Shown here: positions 22,328 to 34,496 of the stretch, one piece after another | Layout of the letters: each line of letters starts with the position of its first letter | Position numbering within the stretch: position 1 is the stretch's first letter | Assembly (NCBI GenBank): GCA_016906335.1 | Contig: JADEYG010000007.1 | Location: forward strand, 2,000,001 to 2,064,000 | Direction of reading: 5' to 3' | Origin: Novakomyces olei | Taxonomy: Eukaryota > Ascomycota > Novakomycetes > Novakomycetales > Novakomycetaceae | DNA: 64,000 nt | The notes under the pieces: model-generated | Database searches by the model: none | Told to the model about the DNA's origin: nothing | What the model saw: only the letters and a program-made list of their open reading frames with translations | Translations under genes and position numbers: made by a program

Positions 22328-25300
22328 CTAGACAGACTTTGAGGCATAAATTCTCGGGGCGATATTCATCGCCATCAGCTCTTGGAACAGCAATTTCGCA
22401 GCGTACGGCAGCATTGTCTGGCTGAACCGGGTCCGATTCTGACACGCTCGGCACTCGTACGAGTTCTTCTTGTAGCTGGCGATAGCAATAAGCCCACAGA
22501 TATCGCATACAATAACCCTGTAAGCATCTGAGCAGTCGAGTAATCGCTCCCGCAGAACGGCACTGCACCCGTGCGAGATTTGGCAGTCCCTCTCCATCTC
22601 TCCGAACCGCAGCCCTCCATCACGAGACCGGCCCTCGACCGGCTGGCGTGTCAGTATTTGCACGGGGCCCCGTGCCCGTGCATGGATCTTATCATCGACC
22701 AAATGTTTCAGCCGCTGGTAGTACGTCGGCCCTAAAAACACTTGAGCCATAAGCTTACGGCCTGTATGGCCATTGTACATGACTTCAAAGCCGCGCGACT
22801 GGTACCCGTGGTGCCGCAGCAGCTGAGAGACTGCCTCGACCGTTACCTCAGTGAAGGGAGTAGCATCTCCCTCGTACCCACTGAGGGCCGATACTTTGCT
22901 CAACTGGCACTCTATCAGATGCGCTACCGTCATTCGCGATGGGATAGCGTGAGGGTTTATAATAAGATCGGGTACTGTGCCCTCCGCAGTGAAAGGCATA
23001 TCCTCGTGGCGATAGGTAATACCAATCGTTCCCTTTTGGCCGTGCCGTGAGGCAAATTTGTCACCAATCTGAGGCACTCGTGTACTGCGCACCCGCACTT
23101 TTACAAACTTTAGTCCCTCCTGGTTCGTTGTTACCATTACTTGGTCAACTATCCCGTTCTCTGTAGCCCGGAGTGGGATGGATACATCCCGCTTTGTGTG
23201 CAGACTCGTCCTTTGGCCCAACTCCTCCGCATCGGGAGCAATCGGAGCAGTTTTGCCTATAATAATATCCTCACCCGAGACACGAGTGCCGGGGGCAATC
23301 AGCCCATCGCCGTCGAGCTTGTCATACGTCCCGTGCTTCATGCGCAGAGTGCTCTGCCGCAGAGGCCGCTCAAACTCCTCCATAACCGTCATTCCAATCT
23401 TTTTTTCCTGGTCCATGTAGGAACGGTAAAACATGCTGCGGAAGAGGCCACGGTCGATACTGCTCTGGTTCATAATCATAGAGTCCTCCTGATTGTATCC
23501 AGAGTAACACAAGATTGCCACAATCGCATTCTGCCCGGCCGGCAGTTCTCGGAACCTGAGGTACTCCATCGACCGCGTTGTCGCCAGCGGCTTTTGTGGG
23601 TAGTACAGGATGTTTGCCATCGTATCCATTCGCGTCTGGTAGTTTGTCAGGAAAATTCCCATTGCCTGCTTGCCCATTGCCGACTGGTAGGTGTTGCGTG
23701 GCGACTGGTTGTGGTCGGGGAAGGGGATAATACTCGCACAAATGCCCAGAATCATGGATGGGTGAATCTCACAGTGCGTCCATATATGGGCGTTAGGGTT
23801 AACGATGGGCTTTATACGCTTGTCCAGCTGATCAAAGTCTTCCTGCACTTCCATTCCGGCCCTTATCTGCCGAGCCGTCTCCAGATCTTCTGGCGTCATT
23901 GCAATCATTACCGTCTCCTCCTCCTCTGCGTCCAAATACTCTACTAACCCTGACGCTACCAGCGAGTTCCAGCTGAACCTTTCTCCCCCGTCCACAGCGT
24001 CCACGTCCTTGTCGTCCAGTAGGCGCTGAACATGCTCCTTGCGGATCATCAGCTGTCCCCTCGACGCACTGTCCGTGTCCGTGTCCACTATAAAAAGCGG
24101 CCGGCAGATTCGGCCGGCATCAGTCAGCAGCCGCAGCTCCTTCTCCCTAATGTCCCTGACCACACTGACCTCTGCACTTATATCAAGCCGACGACGAAGG
24201 CTCCTCAGCGTCTGCACCAAGTGATCAGGGTTGCGGTGCACTCCGAGCCACACGCCATTTACAAAGATTTTAGTAGTGTTGGGAGTGGCACTGGGGTTGT
24301 AGTCCTCCAACCCCTCCATACCCCATTCCTCCAGAAACTCTACTATCGGAGCACTCGGGCTGCCTACCGAGATGTAGCTCATTAGCGCCAGGTTCTTAAC
24401 GAGCCCACACGCTTGGCCTTCCGGTGTCTCGGCCGGGCAAACAAGGCCCCAGTGCGTATTGTGCAGCTGCCGCGGTTTGGCAATTTTGCCATCTCGACCA
24501 ATCGGAGTGTTTGTACGCCGCAAATGCGAAAGAGTAGAGGCAAAGGTGTACCTGTTTAGCACTTGCGAAACACCGACTCTGGCCTGCATTGCTCTACGCT
24601 GATCGCCCCAGTTTCCGGTCGCTAAACTGTACTTCAATCCGTTCGTTATCGTGTTTGATTTTACAGCCAAACTAAGGTTAAACTCCCGGTTGGTCTCCAC
24701 ACACTTTTGCATGTACTTGTATACATCTTTTGTCAATTTTCTAAAGAGCATTCGGAAGAGCGATGCCAGTAAAGGACCCGCCAAATCAAGTCGCTTTTTT
24801 CCAAAATGATCTCGATCATCGGGATCCCTTCGCTCAAGCGCACAGAGCAGCATTCGATGAACCATGTAACCAAGGAAAAAGGCTTTCCGTGTTTCATAAC
24901 CCTCTGATGTTGTTATATGAGGCAGCAGCTCTTTTTGTAGGATATCATTGGCATAGCGTAACCGTTTCTCCCTCACGATACCCGTTGTACTTCCACGTTT
25001 GCCTATAAAGTCAAGAGCAACTGATTTCTCTTGGATAACAAAGGCTTCCTCGATACACGGCTTCAACATATCCAGCATCTGCATATCCGAAGAATCGTAG
25101 CAAATATGCTCTAAAATGTCCCGGTCAGGAACGACGCCGAGCGCCCGGAACACGATAACGATAGGAATATCGTTACGAATATAGGGCAAAGTTGCCCTTA
25201 TAGACCCCGTTCCAAAACCCGTATCAGCACTGCGATTAAATAATTTTATTTGTAAAGAAGAGATCAGTTTAGATCCCTTTTCCATAGCAGATCGGATCTC

Positions 25301-26081
25301 TGCGACGTAAGAGACGGGTGAAGGTGCCATCTTTCTAAACACCTGTACCGTATTTGCCGCAGATCTTTCTTGTGCAATAATAACCTTCTCCGATCCATTT
25401 ATCACGAAATAGCCACCTTGATCATAGGGGCACTCGTTGAGCTCGGTTAACTCGGCTTCTGATAGTCCGTTGAGTGTGCAAAAGGTACTCTTCAACATAA
25501 TCGGTATCTTGCCGATAAAAACTTTACTCGGCTCACCGTCCTCCTCTTCCACCTGCCAGTCCTCCTCACCAACATCGGCATTAGGGCTAACATTGCGTAG
25601 TACCTTCTTTTTCATGTCCACATAAAGCGGACTGGAATAAGTCAAATTACGTAGTCGCGCTTCCTGTGGAAACATATGAGACGTGCTTCCATCCGCTTCT
25701 GTCATGGTCGGCCGCGAAAGATAAATTTGACCAAAATTTATCTCATACCGCCTCGTATAGTCATTGTCAGAATCCGTATGCTGAGCTGGTTGGTCCAAAG
25801 TAAGCGTCGGATCCTCGTCTACCAGCTCTTGCATAGAATTTTGCACGAAATCATCAAACGAGTCCAGCTGACCACGCACGAGGGACTGTAGAGTGTTAGG
25901 ATCGATAAAGATGAGTTGGAAAAGAGCGGAAAAGAATAGGAAAAAACGACAAGACTAGGGCGGGTGGCCTTACCATCTCATCGAAAAACGAAGTGATCAC
26001 GGTCCAGCAGTCTTCCTGTGTGATTTCTTCACCAAACTCAGCGCCATCGCCCATATACTGGTCGACTGCCGTGTCTGCCAT
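22328..26081 (-). CDS. RPB2: RNA polymerase II second-largest subunit Rpb2
   Basis: Core catalytic subunit of RNA polymerase II. Exons in transcript order are 26081-25974 and 25885-22328, giving 1221 aa. The 88-nt intron (GTAAGG...CTACAG) joins [19 protein letters not shown] to [13 protein letters not shown], the conserved N-terminus. Visible motifs include [72 protein letters not shown] (bridge to the active site), [12 protein letters not shown] (hybrid-binding) and a C-terminal zinc site (CDICGL, CRAC). Start MADTAV was chosen because the frame upstream has no ATG. The sequence is fully intact and would serve as a species marker. Confidence 0.97.
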
Positions 26082-26615
26082 GACTGCGTCGTCTGCGCGC
26101 AACGCGCGAAACGTGCTTTTAGGGCGAAGAAACGGCTTTTTGGCTCAAGAGTTTGTGTAAGACCACGGCACACACAGTAAACGCCTTGTTTTTTCTTGAT
26201 CCTTTTCCAGCGCAAGTTTGATCTCTACTTGAATTATACTATACGCAGTTGATAGCTTGATTATATTTCAAGTAACTCAAGTAATATTCGTATTAATGAT
26301 ACGACGCTTCGTACCAAGTGCAGGTCGGGTAAAACCATACTAAATTATAGTATTCTATTTGCGAGCACACATACTATCTATGTATATGGATAATGTTAGG
26401 ACTAGAACACTTTGAACGTTGGACAAATGGAATAATATTTGCGAGCAGTATCATACACAATACACTGTACAAAGCAATAATGTTATTCCAAGTATGATTT
26501 GCTATAAAATTCTATAGTAGACGCGTACCGCTAGCAACGTTGCCCCTCGTGCTCGCACCTTAATGCCAATTCAACCAAACCTAAACTCGTCAGCCTAAAA
26601 TTATATTGTATGAGC
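26082..26615. other. Intergenic region RPB2/LC8
   Basis: About 530 bp containing the RPB2 promoter and the 3' end of the LC8 gene. AT-rich; ATTTGCGAGCA occurs twice (about 26357 and 26437). Nothing else was recognised. Confidence 0.4.
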
Positions 26616-27199
26616 CTACTTGAAAAGTTGAATAGCCGTGCTGCCGACGTAAAAGTATATGAAATGCCGGGATTCTAGAACTGTTAGACTTCACTACCTC
26701 AACGCCAGGACAATTTACCGTGCGACACAAAACTGCCAAACTGCTTGCCCACAATACAGTGCCAAGTGGGACCGTACGTTTTGTCAAACTGTGCAAAAGT
26801 TAGCTGGCTGAGAAGTGGATTAATGCACGAGTATTAGTACCTCTTTTTTGATGTACGCGGCCACATCCTATAACATTAGTGTTATGTCAAACAAACGATG
26901 AAATTCTACCTTCTCCAATGAGAATTTTTCCATTGCTACGACGCCTTTTATAGTCAATAAAATTGTAGTACTCTTCTCCCCAAAAGATACCAATTTCTAC
27001 CGCCTCGTTTTGCATATCTGGTCCCTGTGCGCGAACGGTTAGAGTCCAAACAAAGCAATACTAAGCATGCTTTATCCGTACCATATCTGCCGATTTTATG
27101 ACCGCTAGCTCGATGTTAGTAAACGCGATACATAATACCGCTTTTCCTACCTTTGGGGCCGCCATCGCCTTGAGGATTGCCGAAATCCTGCTGAAACAT
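26616..27199 (-). CDS. dlc2: Dynein light chain LC8 (DYNLL)
   Basis: LC8 hub protein, a dimer that binds short motifs in dynein and many partners. No long open frame marks it; the gene was found by exon matching. Exons in transcript order are 27199-27151, 27104-27082, 27024-26991, 26944-26910, 26867-26841, 26788-26719 and 26674-26616: 297 nt, 98 aa. Joins restore [63 protein letters not shown] and [21 protein letters not shown]8 from end to end. All introns are GT-AG; several have CTAAC/CTAAT branches. In intron 3 the AAAAG acceptor gives the normal family length; a TAG acceptor 9 nt later would delete three residues. The N-terminal 15 residues are Gly/Gln-rich and longer than usual. Confidence 0.92.
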
Positions 27200-27651
27200 G
27201 GCGCGCACCCGTAGCCGATTCGCGTTGTATTTACAGTGAGGTAATGCTCATTTATTTTGTTATTTTAATATCAGCTATATTCTTATGAGCACGTACGTAT
27301 ACCGATAGGCCTCAACGCACATTAAATAATGCAATGAGAAATTAATGTAAGAGAGTAGAGGGTACTTCGCACATTGCCTTCTATTATCTATTCCATAAAC
27401 AATACTACTCTGTTCCGTTTGCAGGCACATCACATAATACAATCATCACACGCGGCGTACTCAACCTAATAACATTAAGGTATTATGTTATACGCACTTT
27501 AGCAGGCAACTTTATGTGTGGTAAAGTCGAACAAGTAATACTGTCAATCTTATAATTGCACATGTAACATGACGTTAAAACGGCCGCGAGAGCTTACGTT
27601 TAGTACTTGCTAGATTCGTCGCTCACTTGAAAACTGCAGTTTGTCTTCACT
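27200..27651. promoter_or_regulatory. Shared LC8/DJ-1 upstream region
   Basis: 452-bp gap between divergent start codons; a bidirectional promoter is inferred. AT-rich with several TAAT-type runs and no strong TATA element. Confidence 0.4.
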
Positions 27652-28462
27652 ATGATATCAGCACTTGTGCTCGTGGCAGACGGTTCCGAAGAAATTGAAT
27701 TTGTTACGGTAGTGCCATGCAATTATCAGTGGACACTTGGACCACTAATCTTTACAGCCCTATGACGTCTTTGTCCGTGCTGGATTCAAAGTTACTTCAG
27801 CCGGCGTAGGAATCGCTTCGGGAGAGGTATGAATTGCGGTCAAAGCACAAGTTTCCGCATTATTCCTTTTATTTTCATGCTCGCATACTACAAAGTTCAA
27901 TTTACGGTGTTTCTCTTCTGACTTTAGAACTATGTTACACTTTCACGTGGAGTCAAAGTTATTCCAGACACAACGCTGTCCGCAGTATCTAAATCTGCCT
28001 TGAATAATTATGACGTGGTGGTTTTACCGGGCGGCGCTGTGGGAGCGGAAACTTTTTGCACTGATAAGGAGGCTCAGAGAGTCGTGAGCGAGTTTTATAA
28101 TGATCCTACAAAGTGGGTGGGGACTATTTGTGCAGCGTCGACTGCAATTGCCGCTGCGCATCTTCACTCGGGGTCTCCGATAACGGGGCATCCTTCTGTT
28201 ATGGACAAGCTCAAGTCTTCTGGCTTGGACACTCGTGACGACAGAGTTGTTACATCAAACAAGCTGGTTTCCTCTAGGGGGTAATTATTTTTTATTTGTT
28301 ATCATTTATTTATTTATTTGTTTTTGTAAATTTTTATTGCAATCATCTAACTCCAGACCCGGAACAAGCTTGCTGTTCGCCTTGACTTTGGTCGAAAAGC
28401 TGGCTGGTAAAGAATTAAGCGATAAAATAGGCCAGCCTATGGTTCTGCCAAAAGAGCTGTAA
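27652..28462 (+). CDS. DJ-1/PARK7 family protein
   Basis: DJ-1 superfamily, linked to oxidative stress defence and glyoxalase/deglycase-type activity. Exons are 27652-27708, 27758-27826, 27928-28280 and 28357-28462, giving 194 aa. Joins give VADGSEEIEFVT/PYDVFVRAGFKVT/.../SSRG/PGTSLLFAL. The strand-loop Glu (GSEEIE), the nucleophile-elbow Cys (GTICAAST, about residue 102) and YDVVVLPGG are all present, so the protein looks active. Intron 3 splits the Gly codon of the conserved SRGPGTS motif. Length matches human DJ-1. Confidence 0.93.
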
Positions 28463-29267
28463 ATTTATTGATTTGGCAGTATCCTAGTGCAAAAGGTTGG
28501 TCTGTTTTGGGTATTTATCGCGCGGCGCAAAGATTCAGGAATAATAAAATAAAAATAAAAATGGTTATAATAAAATAAATCTCATCTATTTTACGAAGCA
28601 AGTACAAATGGATTGATGATTCTATGCTTTAAAGTACGCAATATTTGAATTACTATAGTTGCGGATGCGTTATTGTGTGAAACGCTGCCGCTGGTATCTC
28701 CATGACGTTCGTTTAGCGAAATTTTGTCCCGCAGTTTCCGCCCCGCAATACATAATATAGAACAGCTATATAAATATGATACGGATGATGATTGAATAAA
28801 GAGTCGATGTTCCCACAACATCTTTCCGAATCCCTTTTTTGATGATTTCATGCCTGTGAAATCTGAGGATAGAATAATATTAAAGGTATTATAATTGAGT
28901 TTAAATGAAGTTTTAGAAAAACGGACACTTGGCACTCGTATGATTGACGATTAAAGAATGAATGAATAGATAAATAAATAAATAAAATAGAATAAAACAC
29001 CCTCCCGAATAGCTCTTGAATAATACATGCAAGCCTTTGACACTGAACATACCTTCGTGCGTATAGTCAACCAGTCTGAAATAGATTTATAAATAGAATA
29101 GCAATATAGAAAGATAGAACAGTAGCCATCCCAATAAAGAGTTATCTCTTGAAAAAGAAATCAAAATACTGGGTGATGACTAATTACTGATCAATCAAGT
29201 AATTAAAAAAAGCGCCTTAAAAATTCGTTATGAAGTTGCTCATCAGATTCACTTATCCCCTTTAAAT
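28463..29267. other. Intergenic region DJ-1/TEA factor, possible weak minus-strand exons
   Basis: About 800 bp between two 3' ends. On the minus strand a 114-codon frame (28935-28591) has no ATG start. Two segments could splice as LVDYTHE/GMKSSKKGFGKMLWEH (donor GTATGT near 29050, acceptor near 28852), but no start exon or family was found. (ATAA)n near 28970-28990. Confidence 0.3.
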
Positions 29268-31367
29268 TCACTTGAAGTATCCCATTGGCGGCGGTGGCGA
29301 TACTTTAGGAAGTGTCTGAGGAGGATAAGCATTCACAGCCATTGTGGGTAATTGCTGAACGCCGATAGGGAATTGTGGATCCGACCCTGAAGGACGAACC
29401 ACCGGCTGGGCTTTCAATGATGGCGACTTTATCAAAGGTGAAGCCGCCGACGGAGGTGAAGCAACTGCATGAGGAGGAATTGCTGATATATTCACCTCAA
29501 AATTCCCATTCGTAGATCGACTCTCTTCGCTTTTATTGCCTCCTCCACAGCGGAACGTGTGAACGAGAACAGCTGCTACCTGAGAGGCATTCGCATTGTT
29601 TGGCTGACGATTACCCGGCGAGAATCGAACTGCCTGTACAATACGCATCCCATTGAGAATCTTATTTTGCTCTGAAGCAGTAGCCTCTGCACTTTGTGGA
29701 GCAAAATCGAGTCCCAATTTTCTAACGCCTTCGAGAAAAGCTGCCCAAAAGGTAGCCGCAAATGGAAGTTGGAGTGCAAATACTCGTCGGCCATTGCCCG
29801 TCAAAGAAGGTGAAGAATCGACACGTTCTTGTGGTCTTGGAATTTGCTGATTTAAGACTTGAATAGCTTCATCGAAAGCCTCGATAGCAGTCACGCAAGA
29901 CCAGGTGGACTCTCCGCTAAGAATGCCACTTGCATTTGGATGAGCACAAGTGAAGTCAAGAGAAAGTTCGGTTTTGAAAAGCGAATGTCCAGTGATTATA
30001 TCAGTCTGTGGAATTTGCAGGCAGACATCGTTACGGAAGACTGGGACTTTGCCCAAGAACCTCTCTGGGATCCCACAGAGTCGAAGATCAACTAGCTCTC
30101 TGCACGCAATACGAGAGGGAATAAGGGACACGGGGATCTTGTTTGCTGCGTAGTGTGCATAAACGTGGCGAACGATTTCATGCTCAGAGCCTTGTACAAA
30201 GTGCCGGTCCACTGCCTGCATATAAAACTGCGAAAGACTCACTGAAAAACATGCATCATCAACACTAAAACTGACCTGGTCGAGAGGACGGTAAGACAAG
30301 ACATTGTTGGTATCAATATTCATATCGTTCATGTTGTTGATAATGTTATTATTAACATTATTGTTCGTATCGTTGTTGATATTATAGTTGACTTGATTGA
30401 CGTTGAAATTGGGGGCTTGCATGTTGAGGCTATTATTATGATTATTCATCATAATATGTGTCTTGTTCAAATGACCAGAGGTGGGAGGAGTAAAAGCCGT
30501 AGGTAGAGCAACCTTCCCTGCGCTATTTCTGGGAGTAATGAATTTTGAATGAGCAGCTGCAGGTGAACGAGCCTTGTTGGCCTCTGCCAAGTTACGTACG
30601 TGAGGCGCAATTAGAGGAACATGAGGACGTAAATCAACAGAAGAAGCAGGCTGATCATTAAGCAGAGCCTGCAACTCGAGATCGTTGCGCTTTACGTGTT
30701 TCAGTACTTGAATATGAGACGAAACCTGTTTGCGACTACGTAATTTTCCCGTTTTTTCCAGAATATATTGAGAAATTAATTCGTTCCTTCCAATGGGCTT
30801 ACTGTGGCCACTGGCGTCAGAGACCATCAGTTTGCGACGGCCTAGTCGGGGCACTTTTTCTAATGCTTCCCTGAAGGCATCCTCAACATCAGTCGGCCAA
30901 ACTGGAGCTTCCGGCGCCTCAACAATAGGTACAATTTTTGTCGGCGAGGACTGATCATGAGAGCCCAGGTTTTCCATAGAGATTGTCTGCATCATTGCCG
31001 AAGGAGCAGAGACAGTACGCGTTGGCGTTGGGTGCTGAGGGTATGTAAAAGTCTTGCTAGGAGTATGAGCAGATGGGCTTTGAGCTATATTGTTCATATT
31101 CAAAGACTGCTGCTGCTGCTGCTGCTGTTGCTGTTGCTGCTTGAATCTTTTGCGGAACAGCGCAGTAGAAGGATGCTCGGGTGTAATGAAACCGTCTCCG
31201 TCACGATGTGCTGAAGTTACTTGGCACATTGTAGGCTGGCCGGGCACGTTAGATATATCACGAAAGACACGTTTGTTGCAGACTGAAGAAGGTGGAGTCA
31301 TGTCGATCGCACTGGGAAGAAGTGCGGAACCAGCGGTAGCTGGTCGTGATTTGCAAGGCGTTTCCAT
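29268..31367 (-). CDS. TEA/ATTS-domain transcription factor (AbaA/Tec1 type)
   Basis: Fungal TEA factors control development: AbaA drives conidiation in Aspergillus, Tec1 filamentation in yeast. Intronless, 699 aa. The TEA DNA-binding domain spans about residues 155-230: WPTDVEDAFREAL, GRRKLMVSD, GRNELISQYILEKTGK and RKQVSSHIQVLKH (the recognition helix). An 11-Gln run lies near residue 77 (CAG/CAA repeat, 31110-31140) and an Asn-rich stretch near 320-350. The C-terminal half is the ordered AbaA-like region followed by a Pro-rich tail. AbaA and Tec1 cannot be told apart from this sequence. Confidence 0.9.
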   Translation of the reverse strand: METPCKSRPATAGSALLPSAIDMTPPSSVCNKRVFRDISNVPGQPTMCQVTSAHRDGDGFITPEHPSTALFRKRFKQQQQQQQQQQQSLNMNNIAQSPSAHTPSKTFTYPQHPTPTRTVSAPSAMMQTISMENLGSHDQSSPTKIVPIVEAPEAPVWPTDVEDAFREALEKVPRLGRRKLMVSDASGHSKPIGRNELISQYILEKTGKLRSRKQVSSHIQVLKHVKRNDLELQALLNDQPASSVDLRPHVPLIAPHVRNLAEANKARSPAAAHSKFITPRNSAGKVALPTAFTPPTSGHLNKTHIMMNNHNNSLNMQAPNFNVNQVNYNINNDTNNNVNNNIINNMNDMNIDTNNVLSYRPLDQVSFSVDDACFSVSLSQFYMQAVDRHFVQGSEHEIVRHVYAHYAANKIPVSLIPSRIACRELVDLRLCGIPERFLGKVPVFRNDVCLQIPQTDIITGHSLFKTELSLDFTCAHPNASGILSGESTWSCVTAIEAFDEAIQVLNQQIPRPQERVDSSPSLTGNGRRVFALQLPFAATFWAAFLEGVRKLGLDFAPQSAEATASEQNKILNGMRIVQAVRFSPGNRQPNNANASQVAAVLVHTFRCGGGNKSEESRSTNGNFEVNISAIPPHAVASPPSAASPLIKSPSLKAQPVVRPSGSDPQFPIGVQQLPTMAVNAYPPQTLPKVSPPPPMGYFK

Positions 31368-32615
31368 AGTGCAGAAGTCTTAAATGAATGGAGAACAGAT
31401 TAAAAAAAAACCACGAATAGGTTGAGTAGTTGTAAGAGTTCAAGTCGGGCTGAAAATGTGACAGAGACGGTTGTAGGAGGAACGAAACGAAGGTCAAAGA
31501 AACCAAAGGCGGAGGAAAAGACCTAAGAAGAACGACTCGGCTAATTGCTCAATCAAGTCTGAAATTGAGTGTGAACGTGAGCAGTAGATGATTCGGCCAC
31601 GCCGAGGCAAAGACCTGGTGCGTGGACAGCAGCTGATAGCGGCTGAGCGATCAAACACGAGAGACTAATCTGACCGTAGAATGCACTTGATCAAAGCTGC
31701 CCTGACGAAATTGAGTTTAGACGACGATTCAGCCTTGAAGATCCCTGCACGCTCAATTTAGCTGATAGTCAATCAAAGATCGACGGACACGAGCAAAGGC
31801 AGCACCGAGAAAGAGAAAGAACCCGAGAAAGAGAGTGTTGAGGTAAAGATTGAAAGTGGCAATACGAGTGCCTTGAAAGAGTGTATAGTTTTATCTTGAA
31901 TCCATTTACCGCTTTACAAAAGTTGTCTCCGCTGTCTCCTGTGTTTATTCCAGTTTTACATGCGCGTGAATACGCGTCCACCCTGCGTATTAGTCACGTG
32001 ATCTATGGAGTGCACGTGACTTTAGGGTTTTCGTGTTCGACGTGTTGAGGCACAAGTATTGTTACATGCAAAGATTTGCACGTCGTCTAAAGTAAATTTG
32101 TGGGCATTCGGTATTGTAGTAGCGATATTAATATTAAGTAAGTGTCCCTGGCTTGGAAGATACACGCACAAGCCAGCCAAAGTGATAGCTTTAAATGGCT
32201 CAACTTACAATTTCAATGCAACAAAAGTTAATAATAACCTCTCGCGATTTTGTCTACAATTAGAAATTAAACTATCGAGAAAAGTTGCTACTTTAGTCCA
32301 CAGTAGATCAGCGATTGTCGGTTCAATCTATGTATGGATTACACAGCCTGTTGCTAATTAATCTGAATTTTCTCATCATGTCTTGCGTTTCCTACATTTC
32401 ATCATGACACTAAAACAAAAGAACAAAAATGGTTAAAAAAGGCTCACTAGGCACAAAGCACAGAGAGATATTAATAAAAATCATCAATATAAATAAATTG
32501 ATAAATAGACAAAAGTGCCAGGGAACCAAGATAAAATTGAAAAAATATTAAAAATAAATAAACTCTAGATTTAACCATTTTTTGAAAAATCTCTTTAGTT
32601 TTCTCTTTTGTTAAT
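31368..32615. other. Upstream region of the TEA factor, 1.25 kb
   Basis: Gap between the TEA factor start and the PRMT1 3' end (same strand). It contains paired CACGTGA sites near 31995-32022 (listed separately). An open frame at 32059-32361 (+) lacks an ATG. A long upstream region with several possible sites fits a developmentally regulated factor, by inference. Confidence 0.45.
31995..32022. promoter_or_regulatory. Two CACGTGA sites 13 bp apart
   Basis: TCACGTGA and GCACGTGA, 8-mers with an E-box core bound by bHLH factors such as Cbf1 or Pho4. They lie about 630 bp upstream of the TEA factor ATG. The paired spacing is seen directly; a regulatory role is inference. Confidence 0.4.
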
Positions 32616-34085
<1,470 letters not shown>

Positions 34086-34496
34086 TGTGCTGCGAAATAG
34101 CACAAATGCACTTGGCTAAAAATTCTTAAAAATATGCGATATACACAAATGTTCACTGATAATTTATCGAGCAAAATTATTTAAAATACAATAATGATAA
34201 GAGTAGCAGATGATAATAAATATACATCCATATGATAGATAAATAAATAAATAAATAATTCTATATAAACTAATCAATATGTATTATACATACGAAGATT
34301 ATCATATTTCATTTTGAATCTTCAAATCTTTAAAACAGAATACTATAAAATATATTTTTTATTAATAAATCGTGTACCTAAAACTGCCTTCATTCATAAT
34401 ATATAAATCTCATAATATATACATACATCTCGACATAAATCTGATTCAGTCTTCTATATTAAAATGCTTTTCAAATGCTCTAAGATGGTTTTGTAG
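34086..34496. other. Intergenic region PRMT1/XPG nuclease
   Basis: About 410 bp, very AT-rich (AAATAAATAAATAA run near 34240-34260). Promoter of PRMT1 plus 3' UTR of the nuclease gene. Nothing else was recognised. Confidence 0.4.

Noticed and set aside
32059-32361. 100-codon open frame upstream of the TEA factor
   Set aside because: No ATG start and no family; ordinary for AT-rich DNA of this length.
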